In this document: piece by piece, positions 1 through 11,839 of the stretch
How the letters are laid out: each line of letters opens with the position of its first letter
Position numbering within the stretch: the first letter of the stretch is position 1
DNA from: Chrysoporthe austroafricana
Taxonomy: Eukaryota > Ascomycota > Sordariomycetes > Diaporthales > Cryphonectriaceae
Length of the DNA stretch: 64,000 bases
Direction: 5' to 3'
Assembly (NCBI GenBank): GCA_001051155.2
Contig: JYIP02000011.1
Location: forward strand, 682,001 to 746,000
Notes under the pieces: model-generated
Seen by the model: only the letters and a program-made list of their open reading frames with translations
The model's database searches: none
What the model was told of the DNA's origin: nothing
Program-made: the position numbers and the translations under genes

Positions 1-1
1 G

Positions 2-244
2 ATGCTCTATACTCGAGCTTGCAGTGGCCTTGGAGCACTTGTTGAATCTTCGCATACAGATGTTCAAGGAATGCGAAAGGTCTTAATGTACCTGAATAAA
101 TCAATACAAGGTAAGTCTATACTTTCTTATCTTCATATATCGATAACTAATATGCAAATGGTAGATACAATGCAATTAACAAACATCAAGGAAGGACGTC
201 GTGATGCAGCTAAAAGAGTGCTCCACGGTATCTTTAAACCTTAG
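2..244 (+). CDS. Unrecognised short two-exon ORF at the left edge
   Basis: I do not recognise this product. An ATG at position 2 opens a frame to TAG at 242-244. A plausible intron lies at 111-164: donor GTAAGT, branch-like ATAACTAAT, acceptor TAG, 54 nt long, so it keeps frame whether or not it is spliced. The ORF may be the 3' end of a gene beginning outside the window. There is no domain, signal peptide or membrane segment. The splice signals are the only evidence that it is real. Confidence 0.25.
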   Translation: MLYTRACSGLGALVESSHTDVQGMRKVLMYLNKSIQGKSILSYLHISITNMQMVDTMQLTNIKEGRRDAAKRVLHGIFKP

Positions 245-3200
245 CCTTGTAAATAAGAGGATTGTAAGTATAGGCCGCATATTAATTTGTCCTGTTCACT
301 GCGATATGATCTTCAGGCTTCTGCTGTGGGAGGTTCCGGGAAATAGCACCAATAAGTTGCAGTTATTGCTTACTAGATGGGATAGACTTATGTTGGATAA
401 TAGAGATCGGAATCGAAATTTATAACTATAGAGGCTGTATATGGCATCTTCTTGCAAGGCTTTTTGCTGACGTTGTGCTAGGATAGTCTGAACCAATTGG
501 TCACTGCCATATGGCCTACTCGGGCTGCTATACACTCGGATTGTGTCATGAGATGGGTACCATGCGATTAGCCTAGAGACCCACGTTTACCGCTCTTTTC
601 TCTATATGTAGAACGCGTAGTCCTCATCATTATTTATACAATAGAACAGCGGATTCTGACCCTACTCGCTCAACCCCTGCTAGCACTGCTCGTTATAGTC
701 TGTTATATATAAGCTGTTATAATTTCGTACCAAACAATAATACACATTGAAGGAATGTAAGAATTTGACTCGAAATATTTAAAAGTTTTAGAATAAACAT
801 GCACGGAACGAGCAGGAACGTTGGAGGCAACCCGTGGAACGGCATAGAGGGGATTTGGTGTAGGAGGCGGGTTCCTGAACAATTTTTGCAAGGGCGCCAG
901 TCCTGGTTCTGGGAGCGACTGCTCTCTGAGGACTTGCTCGCTACGAGCGTAATCAGTCAAGCCATGTCAGCAAGGCTCCATACCACTACCACTAAAGTTG
1001 TTAACTAAATAATTTGCGAAGCCCATTGCGCCTTCTACTGTACTCATATCCCGTGTGTATTCACATTGCGGATGTCCTTGCTTCAGGAAATACTATGCCT
1101 GACTAATAATGCCAAACTAGCGCTAAATCTCTCTCTCTCTCTCTCTCTTTTTTTCTTTCCCAACCGTACTGGTGCAATGGCCACACCGCTATTTCGGCAA
1201 ATATGAAGCTTGTCGTTCGTAAGGACGAGATCGTGCACTGCATTTGCACAGGACGCTTTTGCTGCTAAATGCACTCTGCTGGTCAACGCATCAGACAGCC
1301 AGAAACGGCTCCGGCAAACGCTCTGCAGCCGAGCCCCTTAAGAGTTCTCATTTACGAAGGAATGGTTCCACAGGTCAACACGTCTGTCTGCCCAAATGAG
1401 TATGAGTATTGGATGCGAATGTGCACGGTTGCCCGGCTTGGAGGGAAAAACAACCTGTATAGCTCGAATCTCTTCACTATCGGGGCTAGCTACGACTCGC
1501 GCGAGCTGGCCCTGTAAAAACGGCGCGCCAACCAAAGACTTTTCCTATCTCATGATCTACCACTACATAATCCAAATTTGCGTTCAAGCACGGGGAATGG
1601 TAGCACGTACAAATGCATGACGAAAGCCGTAGAGTTCGCTAACGCTGAAGTATATGATGGTCAAAATTCACAAACTGTTATCCAAATTAGGCTACATACA
1701 GATACTACTGATCCGGTATATACCAGGAAGTGCGGTTATAGTATCGCAGATCTGGCGCCGAAGCTGATTTGGTTACAAGCCGTTCCATGCGCAGCAGGAC
1801 AAACCCACAGCCAACGAAACCCATACGCTGCAAATTAAAGAGCGGCAAATTTACAGTGGGCACGAGTCGCACGAGTGCAAGCCCCTGCACCCCTGCGCGA
1901 CGTTTTCCTCGGCCTTCCCGCCGTGGAAGTCATTGGTTAATTGGCCATAAGCCCTCCTGCACGAGCTGTCGGAATCGGCGATAGGCCTTTGTTCTTGTCC
2001 CTTTCGGCACCGTTTCTAAGGGTAGTGTTCAGAAGCTGAGCGCAAGGTATGGGATTGTCGGGCTATACGGAGTATGATTCGGCATGGGGCAGTCGTCAAT
2101 TTACATACACTTTGCGGGATGGGAAGCGGCGGACTGTGCATATCGAGAAGCAGGTGATCCGATGCATGTCTGAATTGCTACGGTACCTTCGTGAATATTA
2201 CACTTGTTCAACTGCTTGCATTACGCCAAGGAGAATTTCAAGTCAGCTAGCCCCTGCAGTTACAATCCCGAACCGCAGATGACGATTTGCTGAAGTGGTT
2301 TACCAAAGCTGTACGATTCAGCTGCAAACGGCTTGCAGCTTCTACAAAGACAAATGTGCGTCTTGCTATATTGTTACCTCAGTCGGTCCTATTGCTCTCG
2401 TGTCTGCTGCCAAATATAAATTTGGGCTTCGGCTTTCTTCCGCTGGCTTACTAGCAGACCCTCTGACAAGTCGTTTCTAATGCTGAATGCTATCGCCATA
2501 GGAAACACAATACATCAGCGCCTTCAGCCAAGCGAAGAGGACGGGCTCTCTCCCACCCCGTTGCCACCACGAACACCATACCATTCTCAAAATCAATATC
2601 TTGAGAACCCAGTAGGTAAGCCCAAGATTTCATTATGCCACCCCATCATGTTCTTCTTTTCGCTAACACTCGCTTGCTTCGAATTCAGACAGCGTCAGTC
2701 GGCACAACGCACATCACATCGGCACAACAAAATCAACAAGACAATTCCTGCCCTCCTCGTCTTTACTTGCAGCTTCTTTGCGCTTACAATATGTGTGTGT
2801 AAGCGAAGGCGCTACGTTGCTTAACAACCTGTAAATACGCGTTAGAGATACAGGATACGGGGGCCCAAACAGAAGATGACCGCGCCTACATAGTCTGGTT
2901 TGATCAAGATGCCTGCAAATCTTTTCGTGCCTGGCAGCTGTTTAGCAGAAAATATGGAAAGGCCTATTGGACAATGAGCACGGGCATAGGCGGTTGTTTA
3001 GTCTGTATGGAGGCATTAGCTTCTAGGTCGAGTGTGAGCCTAGAAAGTCCCGCTCGAATTCGACTCTATCAAGTCTAGTCAGATGGCGAAGGGCAGAGTG
3101 CTCGAGATTGGTCACCATACAGCATTCTAATATCACAAGTTCTTTGATAAATGTGGGCTTCGGACAAGATAGGAGGAGCATATCCGTCCACCACCAGCTT

Positions 3201-3538
3201 ATAAGAGCACCCTTGACATCTTTAGATATTGGAGTAAATTAGAAAAGAAAAAACGTTTAAGGACAAATAGAAGACGGGGGAGATAATATGCAAGGCGGTT
3301 GAGACAGCTGGTCGATTACACCCACGGAGGATGAAAAAAAGAAAGAACAGGGAAAGAAAGTCCCAACGAGTTTCTGCGTAATCACTGCAAGGAACGTTCT
3401 CAGTCATAGGGTTTCTTCATAGCTCTCTCTGTAAAATCTCTCATGATCTTTTCTGGCACAAGCTAACTACTTTTCCTTTTATCTTATAACAATCGAAATA
3501 ATCTGACTCTTTAGTTCACACAAGCCTAATCTCGATTC
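245..3538. other. No supportable gene; short ORFs only
   Basis: Many ORFs of 60-115 codons overlap on both strands here, but none shows a family signature, and composition does not favour one strand. A CT microsatellite at about 1129 is the only structured feature I see. The stretch may contain decayed exons I cannot identify. Confidence 0.5.
1129..1154 (+). repeat. (CT)n microsatellite followed by T-run
   Basis: About ten CT dinucleotides run directly into a short T tract. Simple-sequence repeat with no associated gene. Confidence 0.9.
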
Positions 3539-3955
3539 TTATATAAGTAATAACCGTGCACATACTAGACACATAATCCCACCCCATAAAGAAGGCAGGA
3601 GGAGTGGCGCAGCTTTGCTGGCATTAGTGGCCACAGCCGGTGTTATAGTGGCATAATGATACGTCTGCGATGAATTCGTCGTTGGACTTGGCAGCCCAGA
3701 TGACACTCCCGTTCGAGAACTCATGATGGAACTGGCGTTTCTTAGGTCCGCTATGGTCTTTCGCGAGGCCTCCGTACTAAGCAGACTCTCTAAGTAAGGC
3801 AATATGGCAGAACCTGCGGCTATGTTTCCATCTGTAGGAACGGCGAGAGTTACAGAAGCAGTGGGACGGGTCAGAGGAAATGGGAACTTGACAGTAGTCG
3901 GTACCCCATCATATTGGGTGTCGACGGTTACCGACGGGCACAGACAAGTGGCCAT
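3539..3955 (-). CDS. Hypothetical protein with GPI-anchor-like C-terminus
   Basis: The 138-residue frame begins Thr/Val/Pro-rich, has a Ser/Thr-rich centre, and ends in a small-residue stretch (ATNASKAAPLLL) followed by a hydrophobic tail reaching the stop. Known of fungal GPI-anchored wall proteins: Ser/Thr-rich stalk, small omega-site residues, hydrophobic tail without charged residues at the end. No N-terminal signal peptide is visible, so the start is likely internal. The frame stays open upstream through about 20 more codons, and a pyrimidine-rich AG just before ACCAACCC could be a splice acceptor. No RIP-type stops. It could be a chance ORF; the tail is the main evidence. Confidence 0.35.
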   Translation of the reverse strand: MATCLCPSVTVDTQYDGVPTTVKFPFPLTRPTASVTLAVPTDGNIAAGSAILPYLESLLSTEASRKTIADLRNASSIMSSRTGVSSGLPSPTTNSSQTYHYATITPAVATNASKAAPLLLPSLWGGIMCLVCARLLLI

Positions 3956-4488
3956 TGGGTTGGTCTGTGGAAAGTCACGATGATAAAGGGGTTTGCGCCT
4001 TTCTTTATATGATGAGCCCCTGGCCTAGGATCAGCGTCGGAAACGGCTTCTCCGTAAATGGCTGCCAACTAAGGAGTTACGTACTTGTTTGGGTTGATAA
4101 ACTATCTATCCCGGAAAACAGAATGCCACAGGAGCCTCTGCTTGATTACGTAATGAACTCATGGTTAGGCGCTACTCAAAGAAGGATAGACTGATAGGCT
4201 CAAAGCCATAGTACAGCTGTAAAGACTTTCAGGCAATGGAATTCGCAATGACGAACGCGAATCTCTCCTTCATTTCTGGCAAAGACCAGGGTACTGTTTT
4301 GGATGCGAACGTGATAGAATGCAAAGTTCCACCGGGTATTACAAGGCCAGAAACGACTGGGTCGCCCCGCATCAACCCACCAAATACACGTACGGCTATA
4401 TTGAGCGATACGAGGTTTATAGAATATAAAGTATGTGGGATGCCGTGCACAATACAACGATACCCGACACCTGACACCAAGTCTTCCC
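3956..4488. other. Upstream region of the C48-like gene
   Basis: No recognised gene. ORFs on both strands are short and overlap. The region presumably contains the promoter and 5' UTR of the following plus-strand gene; I see no clear TATA box within 100 bases of its start. Confidence 0.4.
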
Positions 4489-5961
4489 ATGGAATTGTCT
4501 GCCCTGCTCGAAGAGTTGTCCGTCTACCCGTGTTCTTCGGAAGACATCAAAGAGGTGAAGCTAACACTGAAATGCCTCCGAGTCCGGTATTCCAGTGCGT
4601 TCTCTAGGCAAAGCCCGCAGCTTCTAGGAAATCAAGAATGGGAGGAGTATACCAAGCGGATGTCGGAATACGAGCACTATGATGATGGCAGCGTGATGAC
4701 CCCTACACTTCGGCATCTTACGCTGGGCCGCCATCTGGACTCCCCAGTTGTAGTACAGTACTTGACGCTTTTGCGAGATGCTCATCCAAAATACCCAATT
4801 GCAGACATCTGCAAGTTGGGGCCGGGCGTCGATGTCCTGCAGCTTATAGAGTCTACGAAACAAAGGCCTCTGTTGCTGCCGTTACAAGATGGAGAGCAGT
4901 GGCTATTTGCTGCGCTGTACTCAGACGCGACCCATTGGTACGATAGCAGGCCAGACAGCATAACACCTCCGGGACTGTTAATGAATAAGCACTTTCGTAA
5001 CTCCACAGGCCCAAAACAAGAGAAAGACAGGCCTCAGGACTCTGGACTGTTTATGCTGTTAGGCATACGGCTTCTTGCCAATCGTCATACACACCTCGCC
5101 CAAGACGATGCGGGCATGATTCCAAGCTTTCGGGGGAGGATATTCGTTGAGCTTCTTGCAAAGAAGCTAGACCCCGGGGTCGGAGAGTTCGACAGTCTTC
5201 TACGGCATGAGCGAGAGCTTTTACAGCGAGAATATGAAGAACAATCAGAATTTTTCAACAATGCTACCGTTGGGATGGGATTTTCACCAAATGAGCACTT
5301 CACTCCCCCGCAATACAATATTCCCACCCCGCCCTTGGAGCCCTTTGACGGCTGTGGGTCTATCCTTATGATATTATGTGACGCCGTCCGCGCGGTACGG
5401 TCCGTAAGCACTGGCAATTTAACGGATTTAGCGGCCTTATGGTCGTCTCTGGAAAATCCTACAAGTACAAGCGAGTATCATCGACGTTATAACGGGGCCC
5501 GTTTTTACGAACAATTTGAGAAATATAAGGATCTCAGCCGTCTAGTGCTCGAGAGAGAGCATGGTATTGATCGTATAACCTTCAGGAAAATGAAAAAGAT
5601 GCAGTCCAAATACATATTCTGGAGGGAGTTATATAACCTACACAGAGAGACCGGCCTCGCAAAGTACAAGCATACAATCTTATGCCTTCCCGACGTAGTC
5701 TCTACTAGATTTAACCGTAGCGAAAGGGTCTCTCACGTTCGGAGCCGCCTACGGGACCCGGATAACCAGCTCGGAAAGCAGCTCGAAATAGCCATCGAGC
5801 TCTGTCAGGCAATCGTCGAATGTAAGCTTCCGGAGCACCGTTTACTGATCGAAGATTATCGGTTCAAAGCACGGGAGCCCTTGACGCCTGAATTGTACAA
5901 CGCATTCCTGAGTCTTGGCCCTCGCCCGAAAGTCTCGCTCTCTCGAATGCTGCATTTCTGA
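4489..5961 (+). CDS. Ulp1/C48-like protein with apparently inactive triad
   Basis: Intact 490-residue frame, the longest in the window and free of RIP stops. I chose the ATG at 4489 (CCCATGG context); an in-frame ATG at 4435 would add 18 residues. Residues about 78-195 resemble the C48 (Ulp1/SENP) cysteine peptidase fold: a helix like the Ulp1 entry segment (LDSPVVVQYLTLL), a strand with GEQWLFAALY where the family has the catalytic His before Trp, then YDS with the family Asp, and QDSGLFML where the family has QxxxxDCG with the nucleophile Cys. Here His reads Gln and Cys reads Ser, so the triad is Gln-Asp-Ser. The C-terminal 290 residues (Pro-rich linker near 270-285, then charged helices) are unrecognised. 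C48-like genes are common passengers of fungal mobile DNA. Family assignment is by motif reading only; if right, this is a pseudo-peptidase, perhaps a binding protein. Confidence 0.6.
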   Translation: MELSALLEELSVYPCSSEDIKEVKLTLKCLRVRYSSAFSRQSPQLLGNQEWEEYTKRMSEYEHYDDGSVMTPTLRHLTLGRHLDSPVVVQYLTLLRDAHPKYPIADICKLGPGVDVLQLIESTKQRPLLLPLQDGEQWLFAALYSDATHWYDSRPDSITPPGLLMNKHFRNSTGPKQEKDRPQDSGLFMLLGIRLLANRHTHLAQDDAGMIPSFRGRIFVELLAKKLDPGVGEFDSLLRHERELLQREYEEQSEFFNNATVGMGFSPNEHFTPPQYNIPTPPLEPFDGCGSILMILCDAVRAVRSVSTGNLTDLAALWSSLENPTSTSEYHRRYNGARFYEQFEKYKDLSRLVLEREHGIDRITFRKMKKMQSKYIFWRELYNLHRETGLAKYKHTILCLPDVVSTRFNRSERVSHVRSRLRDPDNQLGKQLEIAIELCQAIVECKLPEHRLLIEDYRFKAREPLTPELYNAFLSLGPRPKVSLSRMLHF

Positions 5962-8004
5962 ATATCCGATGTAAAAGTAAGAGAAGGCGAAAGCGTACGG
6001 GCAAGGAAATTAAGCTATATGGGATGTCAGAATTTTCTGAAGCGCGATGGGGGAAAGCCTTGACAGCCATGTTATTCAAGGCTAATACTTTTTACCTCTT
6101 TAAGCTAGGACGATTCGGCAGTAAGCTAAGTTTTATTGCTGTTATATAATTTTCCAAGATTCTCTACTCTTTTAGGCCACAAATAGAGTCGATTACAATC
6201 TTCTCTTTATTAGTTTGTGATAGAACAAGCGCATCCGTGCTGCCATTTATTGATAAATCTTTTAAAATCCCTTACTGATCAATCTTTTCGGAAATGTGGT
6301 GGAATTTTCTGGGTTTCCTTACCTATTCATACACATTTTGATAGTATAACGAACAGTATTGGAAGGCACCACTGCGCTATAGATCAAAAGATCAGCTAAT
6401 ATTCGAACTTCTTGTTCGAATATCCTTTCCAACCGTATATATAGCTTACGCCTGAACCACGGGTCGTAACAGGTAGGTTAGAAGGGGTGATTTCTGCCGC
6501 GCCTTACTTTAAGCCTATCGTTTACAAGCGTCAGATCTTTTTCCCAGCTCTTATGTACTCTCGCTACCAGCAATATATTGTAACCTAGGCTCCTGTAGTG
6601 TTATAGGGTGCACTTTTTGTTTGCTTATAATATTGCGTATCCCCTCTCTGCGTAACAGTTACCGCGACGTTTTTCTTCAACCTCATAAAGCATTAACCCT
6701 TTGTGATAAGTTATCTGTTGTTCTGGTTTCCCATAGCTATATATATAAATATCTATGCGTATGTGGAGAAAGAAGCTTTATTAAACTGAAAGTTAGTAAT
6801 TTGTTTTATACTCTACCTTTACTTCGCCAACAGCTGTCTTAGACTGTCATACTTGTGATAGAGCACAAGAATGGCATGCACCCTGTTGCAAAAAAGAGAG
6901 AAAAAAAAGTAGAGGTACGACAAATCGATGGATAACCTAATACCTTTATAGTTGGTAGTGTATAAAAGAAAAGTACTTCCCCGATTCTCGCTTCTACCTA
7001 TGGCTGTAAGGCTGTCCTGATGAATCGCTCTCGTAACCTTCAAACCCCGCAATCTTATCTGCCACAGCAATATTTCTCTTAGTATCATGCCGCTATCCCG
7101 GCCTAACGCGCATACCTGATACTTTCCTCTACCATAACACCCCAAGTATCTCTTTTATCAGCTCACGAACAAGAGATTGTCAGTAAGCCACACTGGCTGC
7201 GCCCCTTACAATTTGCCGTCACATTATGTAATTGGTCCTCAAAAGCTAATATATAGAGGGCATATTGTCTTCGGCGTCTCTCTTCGGTGATTAACAGGGC
7301 AGTGAAGACTGCCTGGCTGAAAAGCGCATTTGTCCTCAACACGGACGGTCTCAAAGGCCGCATATCGCTGTGCCGCCTCGAGTCTTCGCTCAAACAATGC
7401 ACTACTTGAAGATAGCAATCTGGAATGCAAAAGACGCATCGGCTGGGCATTGGCGCCCCAATTCGGGTGAAAGAGTAAGTCGGAGAAAATTTCAGCCAGA
7501 GTGCGGCGTATATAAAAGTCTTCCATCCCTAATTGACCCAGGTTTTTTTACCCGGACGAATGATAGTATCTGAAGCGAGTTCATTGTTCCTTATAATTAT
7601 ACAGGTTCGAATGACTCCGCTGAGTGGGGCGTTGCGTGGCCATTGGGCAACACATTGTTCTTGCACCTAATATGGCGGTGGAGCCAAGCTGGATATGAAT
7701 GAAAGATACTTCGGACCACAGCTGGCGTAGACGCCCGGCGCCAAGAATCGCTACTGCTGTAAGTAATGAACATGGTAGCTATTCGAGCAAGCCAGACAGT
7801 AGTATATTGCCAAATTGAATACATAGGCTTGTCGTTGTTTGTGGCAAATCATCTTTAAGGCAACCTCCAGAGCAGCTCTTCTGAAGCCTGTGGTAAGCTA
7901 GTTAGCAACTAAAAAGGCTTTCTCGCTTATCGGACAATTTTAATTCTGTATCAGGCTGCATCTACGGGCTGAAGAAAGATCAAAGCCCCAACCCTAGCCC
8001 TCAA
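5962..8004. other. No supportable gene
   Basis: Short ORFs on both strands without family signatures. The minus-strand ORF at 7239-7526 is the most protein-like, with an Arg/Glu-rich amphipathic stretch, but nothing confirms it. Confidence 0.4.
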
Positions 8005-8070
8005 ATTTTGAAGGTGAAGCAGATTTTGGAGGTGAAGCGAATTGTGGTGGTGAAGCAGATTTTGGATGCT
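8005..8070 (+). repeat. 18-bp tandem repeat, about 3.6 copies
   Basis: Units start at 8005, 8023, 8041 and 8059 with consensus ATTTTGGAGGTGAAGCAG; the last unit is partial. The unit length is a multiple of three, but no supported gene covers it. Confidence 0.85.
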
Positions 8071-8814
8071 CTGTTATCAGCTTCCTGCCTTCGTTTAAAA
8101 GCTACGTGATCAGGTTGAAGAGGGCTAGCAGCCTGTTCCGTATCAATTCATTTCTCCAATTACGGCTCTGGGCTCTACCACCCTTGCATACAGAAACAGC
8201 TTCCATAATGAGGTCTGCAGCGAAAATGTCTGGGAACGCCGTTCTTTCATGTCTAAGTTCTTGCGCAACGGGCATTCCTTTTCGGCTTCATTCATATTCA
8301 TTTTAGAGATAGCTCAAATGCGGATAACGCCTTTCTCAACTCCGGGTTAGGACTAGGGCTGAATGATACAAGATCGCTAGCGTAAGCTACACAAATATCG
8401 AATTTTCTTATTTCTTGTAGGATATTATAGAGTTTACCGAGTCAATAATGTGCAGCATTGTGATGGAATTCACTGTAATGAACACCCATCCTGGTGACTT
8501 CGTCTTGTGTAATATACGTACGGTTTGATTTGTCTCTGGACAGTTATATTCAATTTCCCGTAGCGCGCCGGAATATGATGTTATGCTAACTACCATACAG
8601 AAGATCTATAACCCCCTTTCCAAGGGTGCTACGCTTCCTTTAATATTTTTCAAATTGATATCTTTGTCTACTGAATATCGAGGCTCCAAGAGGTTCTATT
8701 CAGCAAACGCGAGTGATACGAGCAGTATTCCCATTCCCAGTCCCACTCTCCCGACAGAAGATCCTGTTTTCCGGCAGCTTACACAGCCGTGCCCAGCGTA
8801 CATATAGACACGAG

Positions 8815-9861
8815 TCAATTGAATCCCCGGCCTCTTCGAAATCTACCCTTTCGATTTCGCTTTTTTTTGACTTTCTCTGATGTTCGCAGCATAACGCTAT
8901 GAACTGACGCCACGTAGTTTTGGAAGTAGTTCACGTCTCTCAACTTTATCCCACTTTTGATGCATTTAGGATGCTTATACAGGATCAATTCACAAGAGTT
9001 TTAGGCTCGTTCCTTCTTCCAAATGCTGATCGTCAAAGTGATCGTTCCTTTTCGTGCGTCGACAGTATCGAAAAGTCCGTTCCTATACCGTTTGCCGCTC
9101 GTTACCTATATAGTCCGGGCATTGCGTTGCATCCAAGAGAAGCGGGAAGGGATCTCTTTCCTGTTCCGGCATTAATTAGGGTTCGTTAGAGCGTAATGTT
9201 ATTGGCTGCCTAACTCGCATCCGAGAGGCTTCCTGTTTGCGCTTATACGTCTCCTTTTGCCGTATAGACTTACGTATGGGTCGACGACATTAATTGCAAA
9301 ACGACCTCTTTCTTCTTCGCTTAAGTCCTTGGGCTGATAATAAAGGAGTTCAGCTAAACTTGCACGCTTAGGGATAATAAGGTCAATAGTTGGCTCCTTA
9401 TAATGCTCTGGCTCTTCCCCCCTTGCTCGCTTCTCGAGATCCCAAGTTAGGCGATTATAGAAATAGTATTTGTAATAATCTTTTACAATTTTTTTATTAC
9501 TCTGTAACCGTTTCGATCTGATCTTGTCCGTAAGCTCGCAAATTTCGGACTCGTGCTCTCGACCATCAAGCCGATACTGGCCCTGCTTAAGTTTCGATCG
9601 CCAATCGTCTAGGCGGATGATCTCCCGATCGGGAGGTAGATTGGCCCATATATCAAGTAGGACTATGTCTCTTATAGCGCGAGGGTCTCGGCTGAGACTG
9701 ACGTGTGCAAACAGCCGAAACAATGAATCTTCTGTCCCTTCCTCCAAAAAGGCATTTTGGAGGTCAAAATTGGCAATCTTGTTCAGATAGGCGTCTTAGA
9801 ACACGAAGAATTTAGGGTTATGCCGCATCATTTGATCGCGTACGGCGTCCGGCGCATTCCC
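8815..9861 (-). pseudogene. DUF3435 tyrosine recombinase, C-terminal relic (copy A)
   Basis: Minus-strand homologue of the larger copy at 40.1-50.2 kb. It starts at an exon whose acceptor (CTCAG before GGGAATGCGCC) matches copy B, then reads VRDQMMRHNPKF and DAYLNKIANFDLQNAFLEE, the block I take to contain the recombinase His/Arg and nucleophile Tyr (Tyr codon at 9787-9789). An uninterrupted 182-codon stretch follows (9199-9747; contains RDPRAIRDIV, YYFYNRLTWDLEKRARGEE). A degraded zinc-finger-like tail (HPKCIKSKVG) and a basic end stop at TGA 8815-8817. Known: DUF3435 (often annotated FluG-domain) proteins include the captain recombinases that move Starship elements. N-terminal and core domains are missing. 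At least one RIP-type stop (CAG>TAG-like, before the DAYLN block) plus frame breaks in the tail. Domain identity is firm; catalytic residue assignment is inference. Confidence 0.8.
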
Positions 9862-11147
9862 TGAGACAAAAAAAAAATGAGCTTAGCAACGAGCCTTTAA
9901 GCGAGTCGAAGGTGTCGACGTACCATTTCACCGAACATGACGTTCAAGGCGGCTTCCTGGCAACTCCACCTTCAGACTTCAATGCAGGAAGCCTTGACAT
10001 CCACGGCTGCATCTTTCTAGACGACGATTGGATGCAGACTTTGCAACTGTGCCTCGTCTTCCTCGCGCTCTCTGATAACACTGTGTTGCATAGATCTCAG
10101 CCTTATGCTGAGGGATATGATGTCAATCAAGAAAGGATGTATTGACGATTGGTCCTAATGTTACGAAAGGCTGTATTTCAGCTTGTTTTCCTCACGGAAT
10201 CATACAAGCCCTACTGTCCTATCATCTTCAGTTTTGAAATCCTTTGCAAGACGATAGATCTATGTACGCTAATACAGCATGCTATCGATGTATAATCTAT
10301 CCCGGTAGGTGCCTTTTCACTAACGTCCGAGAATGTCTTGCCATTTTGGATTGCCTTTGTTCCATTCCGGGTTAGCGCGTCATATAGGCCTCAAGGTTAA
10401 TTTCTTAATTTCTGCTAGCGCCTCAGGGCTGCGGATCGGCTACGAACTCGGTTATCCATTCGTAGATAAAGCGGAATAAGTCCAAATAGACAGCAAACAA
10501 TTTTCAGACTGTTCTGATACTATTTCTGGTTCATTTTCTTTCTTGGAACCTCCCAAAGGCTAGCAATTCGATACTATAAATAAGGATGGACGACAAATGC
10601 AATAGCTCTCGAATAGCTGAGGAAGATCTTTATTTCTAGCAGCTAATCAGAGTGCCTTGCCATATAGGGGGTGGGTGGGGGGAAGTCGTATTCCTACAAC
10701 CTTGCGGCGAACCCTCGTTTCATTTTTGTAAGCTTGAATAATATATATCCTGTACCGAAAGTAGCGAGACCGAAAAGTTTGCTTAAGTCCCGATAATAGT
10801 TACCTGGAAATGGCTTTTTCATAAAGTCTAGAATAGAGCCATACGATAGGATAGTATTTATTAATGGACTACACACTAGCCCCTCTCTATCCAGGCCCGT
10901 TGATTTTGATTCGTACTCTAGCATAGTATACTATAATTGCGCTGCTTTGGATTTGGTCCTTACGCTGAAAATAACTTGAAGTAATCCGCAAGGTCGCAAA
11001 GCCGTTTCCGGCTTGTCGAACTAAAAATGGCTATTTTCGTGATCTCTTTCGCATATAATGAGTGGCTTATATACCCATATATGTGTCTCATGATCTTGTA
11101 CCACGGAATACGCCGCTCTCTATCGGTTTATCTGTCTTGAATGAGAT
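9862..11147. other. No supportable gene; unplaced ORFs
   Basis: About 70 bases beyond the DUF3435 exon still resemble the intron and upstream exon edge of copy B, then homology ends. A minus-strand ORF at 10694-10924 ends in a hydrophobic, possibly membrane-spanning segment (FGLATFGTGYILFKLT) and a basic tail; I do not recognise it. Around 10330-10480 the minus strand can be read as protein-like segments broken by stops. Confidence 0.4.
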
Positions 11148-11628
11148 GTGGAAGTTGTATTGGGTCTTTACATACCGGCATTCCTAGCTACCATGAATAT
11201 AGCGACTGAGAACCCGCCAAAGAAGCGAGACAGAACGAACGAGAACTTCGTCAAGGCCAAGGAGAGCATCATGGGCCGATATGACGAGATATGTCGGCGG
11301 TATGACACTGACGTATATCTCCTAATGAGGCGAAGACACCGGCATTATGAATATACGTCTATAGACGCCCCATGGTGGCCACCATCGAAGAATGACCTCG
11401 TGCGTAGTCCAGCCAGCCTCTCAGAGATATACGCCGACTAACAATAACAAGGGCAAGCTATATCCCGTTCCTGCAAGAAAAACGCCAGCCGACTTCGTAT
11501 CTCGCAAACGATCCGACATGACAGAATGTCGTGTTCAGCCAGCCGGGGCGGAAGGGTCAGCGGGCCACGGCCCTACTTGCAATCACAGTGCAATCGTGTT
11601 GGACGAGAGTAATCTTCTATCAGGCTGA
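11148..11628 (+). pseudogene. MADS/SRF-like small protein, frameshifted
   Basis: The first frame (11148-11441) contains KKRDRTNENFVKAKESI, a segment ending RRYDTDVYLLMRRRHRHYEY, then WWPPS. This order resembles the MADS-box layout of fungal SRF-TF-like proteins: a basic helix, then a hydrophobic strand with D-V and a Tyr-rich strand, then Trp-Pro-Pro. The family-like continuation KLYPVPARKTPADF is in the next frame (11392-11628), so a one-base change near 11400 splits the gene, unless a very short intron is present. Initiation may be at the second Met (11196). The composition is not RIP-like. The assignment rests on pattern memory and is moderate at best. Confidence 0.4.
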
Positions 11629-11839
11629 CGGGGTTTCGGGCGAGTCTTAGCGGTCGATTCACGAAGGGACATATTTCGATGCGTGAAATTGAGGAGAAAC
11701 AGGCACCTGATTCGAGCAGGGAGAAGAAAAAATGAGTGTTTAGATAGGTATCTGTCTAGTACAAAAGAGAATGAGAATGGCTGTATGAAGCTCAGCCATA
11801 GCATAAAGAATAGTCAAGTCAGGGTTAGGGTGCTGGTTG

